Shown here piece by piece: positions 8,219-17,702 of a DNA stretch of 18,997 bases. The position numbers were made by a program, and so were the translations under genes. The stretch lies in contig CAJVPP010001594.1 of NCBI GenBank assembly GCA_910592005.1, positions 1-18,997 of the forward strand. Reading direction: 5' to 3'. How positions within the stretch are numbered: the first letter of the stretch is position 1; each line of letters opens with the position of its first letter. Origin of the DNA: Funneliformis mosseae. Lineage: Eukaryota; Glomeromycota; Glomeromycetes; Glomerales; Glomeraceae. Under the pieces are notes generated by a model, which ran no database searches, was not told where the DNA came from, and saw nothing but the letters and a program-made list of their open reading frames with translations.

Positions 8219-9152
8219 ATAGACAAAATGATTGTAAAATTTTTTTATTAATATAATAAATATATAACCTATAAAAGTAATAATTAATAAAATAATTTTT
8301 TTAATATTATTGGGAAATTATGTAAATTTCAGTTGTTAAAAAATTTATTAGTCTAGAAAACTGGACCTAAAAACTTAAAGATTATATGCTAATCACAAGG
8401 GCAAGATAATTCAAAGATAGGTATATATAAGTTTTTACATCACTTATTATGATATAATGTTTATTAGCAATTTTTTTTAGAAGCCGAAGGTAGTAGGAGT
8501 AAATCAAGATGATGTGGAATTGCACGAACATGCTCAAAAATCAATTCGTAGTTAATAGGCTTTTTATCAATTTTATTCATGTAAATTAATTTTTTGTGCG
8601 CTCAGTTAATAAAAATTACTTTTTTAATATGTAAAGAATAAGGTCTGATTTGATTTTGATTTAATTGTAAGATCGAAAAGCGTAATGACAATATATTACA
8701 AGGATATAAAATAGGACAGTAAAAATAAAAACGAAAATGTAAATAAATCATCACATTTATTTATAAGGGATGATCATTGTAATGACAAAATGTATATACC
8801 TGAACTTTGGAGGGTGATGGGAACGGATTTTGTTATTTTTAGTAAAATTCAGGCGCGTTTCTTCTTCAATAAGCATTTTTATCAAATATTCATTAAAAAA
8901 AAGATTTCTGCTCATAAATGCACAATTGTTTTCATTATCATTATGAATTTTTTTACGTTTGCATTTTTTTTTTTTTGGAATTTATATAACAATGGCGACG
9001 TTATGTATTTTATTAAGATGATCTATACTTTGTGATACAATATCAGGTAAATTTTGAAATATGGTGTTGGCCGTTACTATTTTTTTTTTTCACTGTTGTG
9101 GTTTAGTCTAGTCGAAAATTTTTTATTTAAAATATTTTTTTGAATTTTAAAA
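8219..9152. other. Spacer between the gene-bearing and decayed halves
   Basis: Mostly A/T-rich sequence with no intact gene. A frame of 81 codons at 8790-9035 is dominated by Phe and Lys from homopolymers and is not accepted. An exon-like fragment at 8481-8555 is listed separately. A T-run and a less AT-rich stretch at 9070-9115 may be the old promoter of the decayed kinase-like gene. Confidence 0.5.
8481..8555 (+). pseudogene. Orphan terminal-exon-like fragment
   Basis: An acceptor-like T-run ending in TTTAG (8471-8480) is followed by 24 codons with balanced amino-acid use, including VVGVNQDDVELHEHAQKS, ending in TAA at 8553-8555. A possible donor GTATATAT lies at 8421, but the upstream sequence gives no open frame that joins in phase. 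The composition differs from the surrounding A/T sequence, so it looks like the surviving last exon of a lost gene. The family is not recognised. Confidence 0.3.
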
Positions 9153-10981
9153 ATGTCAACATACGAAGAAGCAGAAGAAAGGTACAAAGAAGCGAAGAAG
9201 ATAATGAAGATGTGAGAAGAGAAGTTAGAGAAGTGAGAAGTGGGAAAATACAGAGTGAAGTTGAACGAGTTGGAAGATAGATTGAAAGAAAAAAACCTGA
9301 ATGAAGAAATGAAGAAGAACTTAGAAGAGCGGAAATATAGGTTGTTGGAAGAAAAGAAAATTTGGAAAAAGACAAAGAATATTGGATGGAGCGGGTGAAG
9401 AAGTGGGGAAAGGTGTTGAGAGAATTCTGTGAAGGGAAAGGTAATGAGCAAATTGCATAAAAAAAAACTGATTTGCACTTTTTCTTTGGCTTATCTTTCT
9501 TTTTCTATCATTGTTCTCATTGGATTTCATGGGAAAAAGGATCATTGAAATGCAAACTTAAAGATGACTAAGAAGATGCATATATTAAAAAAATAAAAGG
9601 TTTTCAGTTTTCACCTAGTAAAGCTGCAAAGCTATTAAACTAAAGAAAAATTCAATTAGAAGACTCTAATTATGCATTTTACAATCATAGACCTGCTGAT
9701 GCTTCAGGAAACCCTGTAACATTGTAACATGAAAATATTATAAAATTATATAATGATTTAAGATATATAAATCCAACTGCTTATGATTATAATTTTACAT
9801 TGAAAATCACCTATGAAATGTCAGAAATTACTTTTTTCTCTGAAGATGAAAGAAGAGAAAGTTTTAAAAATTGTTTTTATAAGACATATAAAATAGTATT
9901 AAATCAATACACTTTAATAATAATATTACTACAGCTATATTTAGAGGAAATGAAAAATATATGTTAAGCAATTTGGAAGTCAAACCAAAAATAGGAACTG
10001 GTAATTGTTATCCTATTAACCGGACATTAGTTTATTATGCAAAACATATAGCAAATGAATTTTCAACTGATACTAAAAGTACCATTCATCTACCTTGCAT
10101 ATTACTATATTTAGTAAATTAGCATCAAAAATTTCCATATTAATCATTTTAATTCACTTTTATGAAATAACAATGGTTATTTTTGAAAAATAAACAAAAC
10201 ATATTGATTTACAGGTCTATACATTAGCATGGCTGGTGCAATTCAAAATAAATTTCTTTGTGATTTATTATTATCTGCTCTTCTACTTTTATTTACATAA
10301 TATTATCAGGAATACATGTTATCAGTGACAAAATTTTTGTTGCATACAAAAAAGCATTAGATAATTTTAGAGAATACTACAAAAATCCTTTTTATGATAA
10401 ACCATCCCAACTTTTATTTCTATATATCAGATCATGTAAACATTTAGATATAAATTTAAAAATTAATTTTTAATATATCAAGCAATTGCATGAAGAAAAA
10501 TTATTATTTTTAATTGAACTTAAAAATAAAGATCTTTTAAGTTAATTAATTGTTAAATTTACTAAAAATATAGAAACAATGCACATCTTGTTTGTGTAAA
10601 TCTAGATATAATACCAAAGCTGTTTGAAATTAAGAAAGTTTCAGATAGTTAGTTTATGATAGTAATGGAGTATCTAGATTATTACGAAGCAATCTCTAAG
10701 AAACCTTCAGCATAAATTCAATAGCAAATATGCATAGCTATATAGAAAATGCATCAAGAGAATTATGTTTATGATAATTTTGTCATTCAAATATCTTTAC
10801 CAAAATTATAAATAGTAATACTAAAGTTGTCTTTATAGATTATGATTGTGCAGATGGAAATAAAAAAGTAACTTATCCTCCATTTTTGAACCTTAAAATT
10901 TCTTAACATCATGATGTTAGTCTAGGTAGACACATTTTAAAAGAACATAATGAATTTATGGTAAATAAATACAAAAATTAA
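9153..10981 (+). pseudogene. Decayed gene for a coiled-coil plus kinase-like protein (CRN-effector-like?)
   Basis: The reading starts at ATG 9153 with MSTYEEAEERYKEAKK and a Glu/Lys coiled coil broken by TGA at 9213 and 9234. It then shifts frame near 9350 and runs to a TAA at 9458. From about 9570 a second block contains DASGNPVTL, HENIIKLYNDL and SEDERRESF. It reaches LEVKPKIGTG (Glu 9976, Lys 9982), which resembles the E-x-K of PD-(D/E)xK nuclease folds. A probable unspliced intron (10114-10214) precedes SMAGAI. A third block is kinase-like: hinge-like FMIVMEYLDYYE (10653), a catalytic-loop remnant MHQENYV followed by Tyr-Asp-Asn where His-Gly-Asp is expected (10770-10778), and IDYD (10835-10846) at the DFG position. 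At least eight stops and several frameshifts are present, so it is clearly non-functional. Some CRN-type effectors and large kinase families of these fungi combine such parts. That assignment is an inference from memory. Confidence 0.6.
10114..10214 (+). other. Probable intron inside the kinase-like pseudogene
   Basis: GTAAATTAGC at 10114 and TTTACAG ending at 10214 bound a 101-base A/T-rich stretch that separates ILLYL from GLYISMAGAI in the decayed reading. The phase does not join perfectly, which fits the loss of one base at the junction. Confidence 0.45.
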
Positions 10982-11126
10982 TGGTTGATTAATTTATTTA
11001 AAATGTTTTTTAATGATATTCTCATGAAATTAAAATATTTTTAAATTAGAGATGTAATTAGATTTTTTTTTATATCATTAGAATATTTTAATGATATAAC
11101 AAATAAATATATATCAGTCAGTGAAG

Positions 11127-11381
11127 CAAATATATTATTCTTATATAATTACGTGCTATTTTCTTATACAATCAAAATTATGCAACAATATACATCCCTT
11201 TTTATGTATCTTACTTAGACCATCAGATGCTATTTTCTTATATAATAAGATATGCATCTTTTTTAACAAAAAAATTTCAAAACTCGTGAAGTGATATTTT
11301 ACTAAAAATGTATTTAATCACTTTATATTTTTTATTTTAATTTTTTTTTATTCAAACAAAACTTTATCACTTTTATATTTT
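11127..11381 (+). repeat. Left terminal inverted repeat of the MULE
   Basis: The reverse complement of 15840-16084 aligns along this whole stretch. Well-conserved blocks include ACTTAGACCATCAGATGC (from 11212) and TACTAAAAATGTATTTAATC (from 11300), the latter within more than 35 identical bases. Most differences elsewhere are C/T or G/A transitions plus a few short gaps. Confidence 0.88.
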
Positions 11382-12633
11382 TTTGTTTTAATTTAAATAG
11401 AAACTTGTGTTATTACTTTATATTTTGTTTTAAATTTTTATGACTTTATTTTAAATTCATATATTTTATAATAAAAAAATCTTATTTTTAAATTTTATTA
11501 TAAAAGGGTTTGAAAATTTAATTCAATATAATAATAATAATACTGTAAATATACCTTTTGATCATATTGCTAAATGGTATATTATAAATCATTTATTATT
11601 AAAAAATATTTGCTTAAAATATCAAATGCGAAGAGAAATTGAAAAATTAATAAAGCAGATATTATTAATATAAGTTGAGTAAAAGGTGCTATTGATTTTA
11701 TTGAATAGAATACAAAAAAAGGTGATACAAAATCAATAAATAGAATTGATGATATTATTAAATTAACTTTAAAAGGAGAAGAATATGTTAAACAAATAGA
11801 GACAAAAGAAAAAAAGGATAAATTATGTTAGTATTAGATTATGTTTTATTCAAAAGAAGGAAATTGTAAATGTAAATATAAAGGAATTGTAATTGTAAAG
11901 AAGCATATACAAATTATTCTCTTTAAATAATTTAAAAAATTATCACGATATACATTTGTGCAAAGTTTGTGTAATTTCTAAATTAAGACTTTCCTAGTTA
12001 AATAAAGAAAAACTCCTTAAAATTAAAATTGTTAGGTCATATCTACTAATAAACATTCTTATATCACACAATCCAAGTGTTTCAAGGTTGAATTTATTAC
12101 AACAAGTTAGAGATCATATTATAGTTGATCATAGATTAGATTATCATATAGCCAATTCTGTTAAATCAAAATTATTAATATCCTTTAATGAAGCAGAAGA
12201 AAATAAATTAAAGGAAACATTAAAAAATCAATGTCAAATATATAATAATAATAAACTTAGATCTTATTTAATACGTGATGATTGAAAATTAGAAGAAAAT
12301 TTAGGTCTGTAAACTATATTACATTATTTAGTTATAGAAGTTTTAAAACTAAAAGGATATATTTTATATTATTAACAACCTGATACTTTACAATTTAAAG
12401 AGGAAAAACAATTTTATTAACTTACTTTATCTAATAAATTCTGACTAAGAAATGGTAAAAATTTTGATTAAAATTGTATTAAAATAGATTTAAAATATAA
12501 TTTAAATAATAATAAGGCTCTAGTATTAGTATTTATTACTAAAAATAATAATAATTCTGAAACACTACTTGTTTTTGATAAGAAAATTATTGAAAATTTA
12601 AAAGAATTAGAATATTTGTTAATATTTCGCTAA

Positions 12634-13349
12634 AAATAAAAAAAATTAGTATTAAACAAGTAAATTAAAGAAACAATTTAATAAATTAAAATATGTATTT
12701 ATTTAATAAGCAAATTAAAGAAGCAATTTAATAAATTAAAAATATATAATAATAATAAATATATTTATTTATTATTTTAGAAATAAGTAATAAAGAAAAC
12801 TAATAAACAATAAAATTATCAATAGTAGCGATAAAAATGAATATTCTATATAATCAAGATAATTGTAAACATTGTCTCTAAATTCATTTTCATTTATCTT
12901 CTACATATTGGAGTTTCTGACTTTAGGATTTTCTCTAAGTCTTACAGGTATCCGTTATACTTAAATCAACTTGGCAATTTATCACATCTTAGAATTTAAG
13001 ATATATTTAATTGAACTTGTAATGATAAACTTAATAGTAAGTTAGTATAGTATATCACAACAATCCTAAATAAAGGACAACATTGAAGGAAAATGTAGTT
13101 TGTATGGATTTAAATTGATTCCCTTATTTATAACTTGAAACTCATATAAAACTTATAAACTTACAACTGAGTTTTTTTACAACTTAAGCAAAAAGCTATT
13201 CTATTTATACAAAATGACTTTGCTATAGCTAACTACTTGCTATACTATAAATTAACTAAATATAGATATATTTCAATAAAAATATAATAAAATATAATAA
13301 AATAATAAAAATAATATAAATAATAAAAATAATAAAAAGAAATAAAATA
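12634..13349. other. Non-coding interruption inside the transposase
   Basis: The readable transposase frame stops at 12633 and resumes near 13350, giving about 400 codons of DNA between the first and second catalytic sites, far more than MULE cores normally have. The stretch contains a local duplication (12658-12741), unplaced sequence, and an A/T simple repeat at 13270-13345. It may be a long intron or a small nested insertion. No inverted ends were found. Confidence 0.4.
12658..12741. repeat. Two direct copies of a 34-bp unit
   Basis: Units at 12658-12691 and 12708-12741 start AAGTAAATTAAAG and AAGCAAATTAAAG. They differ at two positions, both transitions, with a 50-bp offset. This is a local duplication within the interrupted part of the MULE. 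Confidence 0.7.
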
Positions 13350-13796
13350 AATTACAGATATTAAAGAAATTACAGACGAAATAGAATAAACAGAATAAAT
13401 AGACTGTTTAGAAAATACAGAAAAAACAGGCGAATCAGGTGAATTTTGTAAATCTTTCAAATTAAATAATTTTCTAATGCAATATATTGATCAAGATCTT
13501 CCTTAATATGATCTACATAAAATTAAATCTAATGGCTTTGTAAATCATTTTTCTAGAGCAAATTTTCAACGCTGACAACATAAATGAAATTATATTGATT
13601 TATCAAATAGTAAAGGATTTAAAAAAATAAGAAAATGCAATTCTTTTAATTAGAATCCTTTAATTATGATAAATAAGTATAAGCCATCAAAAATTGATAT
13701 ATATAATAATTTACGTAAAATCATATTATGTTAATTTCATATAATGCATACAATTAGTGAAAATTTTAATCATTAAAATATTCTATAGCTATTATG

Positions 13797-13897
13797 GTAA
13801 ATATATATAAAAATTTTGCTTTAAATTTTTTTATTTGATATCGTTTTTACTTTATAAATTTAAAATTAACTAATTAAATTTAAATTTTATAATTAAG
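13797..13897 (+). other. Probable intron in the decayed transposase
   Basis: GTAAATATAT at 13797 and AATTAAG ending at 13897 bound 101 bases of A/T-rich sequence. Before it the frame carries the CxxH region; directly after it the frame resumes as YPLALALKII. Placement between conserved blocks supports a true ancestral intron. Confidence 0.55.
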
Positions 13898-14921
13898 TAT
13901 CCTTTAGCATTAGCTCTTAAAATAATTAAATGAAGTAGAACTGAAAATGAATCTAAAAAACTTGGTTTACTTTATGAGGATTTTGTTAATTTACTAGAAT
14001 TATCAGATAATATCAAACAAAAATTAATAACTGATTTAAATTGAAATTAATTATGTGATGAATAGCAATTATCTTTTATTGGTATTGAATGTATTTTACA
14101 GAATTTTAAATGCATTATAACTACAAATAACTTTACAGAATGATTAAATCAAACAATAGAAGCAAATTATAGTTGAGTTCAAACTATTATAAATTTTGTA
14201 GAATATTTATATGAAGTGAAATTAAAAAAGAAAATATAATTAAAAATAGTAGATAATTTCAATTTGAAGTAAGATTAGCAACATTATTTGATATGAAATC
14301 AATTGAAGAAGCAAGTATTATTATTATCTTTTTTGTTTTTTAAATATTTAAACTTTTAAATTAAATATATAATATTAATAAAAAAAATTATTCAAAAAAA
14401 TTATCATCTGATAAACTTTAAAGACTTAATTATAGAAGGCTTTATTTTTTACTGAAATTTATTAAATCTTCAAACTATGATGATTATTTTATATTTAAAA
14501 ATTTGATAATATTCAAATAATAGACTTATCGTTTGATAGTAAATCTATTAAATTAAGTGAGAAAACAATAAATAATTTACAACCTTTACTAAAAAAAATA
14601 TAACAAAAACATCTGGATAAAGTTTCGCATTGAGAAGAATATTATTTAACAAATATTTTAACAGGTAAATGTATTTGTTATGATTATATTTGAAATGAAC
14701 CATTTTGAGATGTTTGTAATATGTTCTTGCAATATATCTTTTTTATAATATTAATCTAAATTCAGATAAGGAATTATTTTCTAAACAAATAAAAAAAAAT
14801 CTTGTTACTTATTTTAAAAATATAGAAAGAGTAATTCCTGCTGAAAATAAAAATAGATTAACATATGAAGGAGATACTGATATAGCATATAATGAAATAA
14901 TCAGACTCTATTATTTATGAG

Positions 14922-14989
14922 GTAAATAATTTTTTTATTTTAATTTATATTTTAATTTAATGATTATATTGTATTTATTAAAAATTTAG
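14922..14989 (+). other. Probable intron in the decayed transposase
   Basis: GTAAATAATT at 14922 and AAATTTAG ending at 14989 bound 68 bases. Removing them joins NEIIRLYYL-stop-G to GLVFSPKDN in phase, with the stop (TGA) at a likely Trp position. This is the cleanest splice join in the element. Confidence 0.6.
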
Positions 14990-15250
14990 GAGGATTGGTA
15001 TTTTCACCAAAAGATAATATTTCTGAATGTAATTCAAATCTTTTTAGACTACCAGAATTGAAACATAAAACTAATAAAAAAATACTACCAAAGCTATGAT
15101 AAAATCATGTAAACTATTACAGATTCTTCAAACCCTTCAATCAAATTTTCAAAATGAAACCAATTCTTTTACTTTAGAAAAAAGAAATACTAAAAGGGCA
15201 AAAAAAAATCTTTGAAATACAAAAGTATATTCTCAATTATTTATTTTACA

Positions 15251-15291
15251 GTAATTTATTATTTATATAAATAAATTTTATTTTATTTAAG
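15251..15291 (+). other. Possible short intron near the transposase C-terminus
   Basis: GTAATTTATT at 15251 and TTATTTAAG ending at 15291 bound 41 bases between YSQLFILQ and a Lys/Ser/Asn-rich tail. It is very short but within the range of small fungal introns. Confidence 0.35.
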
Positions 15292-15839
15292 AATAGACCA
15301 AAAAAAAAAATTTCTTATAATTTTACAATAACTCAATCTTATCATAATACAAGTAATTTAATTCATAACGAAAACTCTAATATTGTATTTATTTATTCAA
15401 ATATGAATCAATATGAATTATATCCTTCTACTAATATTTTATAATCCTTATATGATTCACATATTTTTCTTAATAGTTTTTTTTATATTTTTCCTTCTGC
15501 TAATACTTTGCAGTCTTTATATATTCCTCCTAATAGCAATCAACCCTTATATAATTTTTATATATACTAGCTGCAAATCAATTACTAGTCATGAACCTAT
15601 TCTTTAGATTCATTATCTACAGATTTACAATCACTTGAGTTACTTAATATGTTAAATTCACCTTTTTTTTACAATAATTCACATAATTTAATCTAATTTC
15701 TAATATGTTTCGTACACATTACAAATTTATTTGAATAAATCATAATTTTTCATTTTTCTTAATAATAAATAATTTTTTTTATAAAAAAATCTAGCACTAA
15801 TTAGTCAATTATTTGAAGTAAAATAAAAAAAAATGAAAT

Positions 15840-16084
15840 AATTATATAAAGGTGGTAAAGTTTTATTTAAACAAAGAAAAATTAAAATAAAAAAATATAA
15901 AGTGATTAAATACATTTTTAGTAAAATATTACTTCACAAGTTTTGAAGTTTTTTTGTTAAAAAGACACATATCTAATTATACAAGAAAATAGCATCTGAT
16001 GGTCTAAGTAATATACATAAAAAGGTGTGTATATTATTACATAATTAAAAAATAGCACGTGATTATATAAGAATGATACATTTG
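15840..16084 (-). repeat. Right terminal inverted repeat of the MULE
   Basis: This is the inverted partner of 11127-11381. Conserved blocks include GCATCTGATGGTCTAAGT (15992-16009) and GATTAAATACATTTTTAGTA (15904-15923). The outermost shared bases are CAAAT at the left end and its complement ATTTG at 16080-16084. Confidence 0.88.
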
Positions 16085-17054
16085 TATTAGTAGAATATTT
16101 CAGATTACATATTGATCACTAATCAAAATTTGTATAATGATAATTAATTGAAAATGACCATTTTACCTATACATCTTTTTGTAATACAAAAAAATTTTCA
16201 TTAGACTGACTTTTCTTATATTTCTTTAACCCTCAAATGCAAGTTTGTTAAAAATTAAACTTGATCTTAAATTACTAATTATATGTAACTTATGCAAATA
16301 ATTAAAATACTTAGTCTTAAAAAAGCAATTTAGATTAGTAGTTTTTAAAAATTAGAGGCTTATTTTAAATAATATTTTTATTTTAGGATTTTATTAATTA
16401 ATTTTTATGATAATTTCACCAATCTGACATGCATCTTCAGGATTTTTATCAACATTATCAGGAATCTAAATGTGTCACAATAATGCAATTTTTTTAAATT
16501 GAAGTGGGCTTCTATAATAGTAAGAAAATAAGCTATTGCTATTATATAGTTAGATTAGCTATATTTGCACAAAGTAGTCCTATTGCAGATAAGGAATTTA
16601 ATTGTAATTCAAAATTTTCCTTCAAAATTCCAGCCTATTTATAAATAGATATCATATTTAATAATATATAAATAATTTAAAAATAAAAAGAAAATTAAAA
16701 ATATTAATTTATTTTTTATTTATTACAAATTATTTTAATTATTTTTCTCAATACTTTAAGATAAATATAATTTTACTTTCTATTACTTTAGAAAATCATA
16801 ACCCTTTTTTAGTAATATAAATATTAATAGCTATTACTACTATTATTCATAAAAGATATAAAACTTACATTGTTGAACTATAATCAACTACGGTTTTAAA
16901 TTTATCTAAAAATGAATGCCTAAACATGATGTCAAGTTTAAAAATCTATAACTAGAAAATAAAAATGAAACTAAACAAAATCTTTTGATATATATTGTGA
17001 ATAGGTAAATGTGATATAGCTTATATGGCACAGAAGAATAATTAATTTATAGAT
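16085..17054. other. A/T-rich flank beyond the MULE with faint coding traces
   Basis: No intact gene. Two short protein-like traces stand out. On the + strand, SSPIADKEFNCNSKFSFKIP lies at about 16573-16632. On the - strand, PDNVDKNPEDACQIGEIIIK lies at about 16466-16407. I recognise neither family. The remainder is nearly pure A/T, including 16640-16860. Confidence 0.35.
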
Positions 17055-17288
17055 GACTTATCTGACATGTGTAATATATCAGATATAATCGACATAAACA
17101 ACATATTAGATATAACAGATATATATTATATAACTGACATATTAGACATATCAGACATATATGACATAACTGACATATTAGATATGTCAGACATATATGA
17201 CATAATTGACATATTAGACATGTCAAACATATGTAACATAACTGATATATTAGACATAGCTGACATATTAGATATATTAGTTATATCT
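17055..17288. repeat. Minisatellite of 9-bp units in 36-bp higher-order repeats
   Basis: Twenty-six consecutive 9-bp units of the form GAYATANNN fill the stretch. From 17100 to 17243 they group into four 36-bp blocks, each four 9-mers: GACATATTA, GACATATCA, GACATATAT, GACATAACT in the best-kept version. Because 9 is a multiple of 3, one + frame stays open and reads as Asp-Ile-x tripeptides (DILDISDIYDIT). I regard this as a by-product of the repeat and not as a gene. Confidence 0.85.
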
Positions 17289-17412
17289 TTCTATATAATA
17301 TATTTTATATAAATAGGTAACTTGTTAATTTATGTAAAAGAAGGAGAAGATAGCTTGAGTAGTTTTAGCAGTGAATGAGGTATTATTAGCCAATGTAGGT
17401 AACCAATCCTAA

Positions 17413-17615
17413 AGGCCTATCACATTACGTTACAGTTTAGAGGCAATCAGGCCTATCACATTATATTATAGTTTAGAGGCAACCAGACCTATTACATTAC
17501 ATTACAGTTTAGAGGCAACCAGGCCTATCATATTATATTACAGATTAGAGGCAACCAGGCCTATCACATTATGCTATAGTTTAGAGGCAACTAGGCTATC
17601 GCATTACATTTTAGT
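17413..17615. repeat. 36-bp minisatellite, five and a half copies
   Basis: Units start at 17413, 17449, 17485, 17521, 17557 and 17593 (the last partial), exactly 36 bp apart. Each begins AGGCCTATCACATTA and ends AGTTTAGAGGCAACC. Copies differ by a handful of mostly C/T changes. The GC content is clearly above the flanks. One + frame is open through all copies (RPITLxYSLEAT) but has no ATG start and changes are not synonymous, so no protein is inferred. Units adjoin directly, without spacers. Confidence 0.9.
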
Positions 17616-17702
17616 TTTAATATTACTCTTCTTTTTTTTCATCTTTATTATTATTTTACTCGTGAATAAATACAATATTTACAAATACACACTACTGGCC
17701 AT

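Larger units (their letters stand above)
11509..15696 (+). pseudogene. Decayed MULE transposase with CxxH and SWIM zinc finger
   Basis: Exon-like blocks are readable in order. 11509-11670 is an N-terminal part beginning FENLIQYN. 11855-12000 is Cys-rich (CKCKYK, later LCKVC), probably a zinc-binding head. 12043-12633 is one indel-free frame holding QVRDHIIVDHRLDYH and the first catalytic-site region, IKIDLKYNLN (Asp at 12487). 13350-13740 holds NPLIMINKYKPSK, where the second Asp is expected but Asn is encoded (13672), then the MULE CxxH as C-stop-F-H (13729-13740). 13898-14236 holds TTNNFTE (Glu at 14138, the likely third acidic residue). 14655-14723 holds a SWIM-type CxC-x12-C (Cys at 14670, 14676, 14715) with Met where the final His belongs. 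A Ser/Asn/Tyr-rich tail runs to about 15696. Stops fall mostly at Trp or Gln positions. The Rhizophagus-like family match is from memory. Confidence 0.72.
11127..16084 (+). mobile_element. Mutator-like (MULE) DNA transposon, decayed, about 5.0 kb
   Basis: Long terminal inverted repeats (11127-11381 and 15840-16084) bracket a decayed transposase that reads on the + strand. Three features together are typical of Mutator-like elements: long inverted repeats, a DDE core with CxxH, and a SWIM zinc finger. Both ends survive. No clear 8-11 bp target-site duplication was found at the ends I can define, so the exact boundaries may be off by several bases or the duplication has eroded. The element lies just past the kinase-like pseudogene and may cut off its 3' end. 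It cannot move by itself because its transposase is full of stops. Confidence 0.8.

Noticed and set aside
8790..9035. 81-codon frame upstream of the kinase-like pseudogene
   Set aside because: Dominated by Phe, Ile and Lys from T/A runs, with no protein-like pattern.
9077..9545. Ser/Phe/Leu-rich minus-strand frames
   Set aside because: They are the complement of the decayed Glu/Lys coiled coil.
13245..13460. Tyr/Ile/Ser-rich minus-strand frame
   Set aside because: It is the complement of an A/T simple repeat and of transposase sequence read on the + strand.
15413..15607. 64-codon hydrophobic + frame
   Set aside because: It lies out of frame within the Ser/Asn/Tyr-rich tail of the decayed transposase.
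9601..15696. Alternative genetic code (TGA as Trp, as in mitochondria or mollicute endobacteria)
   Set aside because: TAA and TAG also occur at Trp-like positions, frameshifts exist elsewhere, GT-AG introns are present, and the two intact genes in the window use the standard code. Mutation explains the stops more simply.
17413..17615. CRISPR array, suggested by the 36-bp period
   Set aside because: Copies adjoin directly with no unique spacers. It is a minisatellite in eukaryotic DNA.
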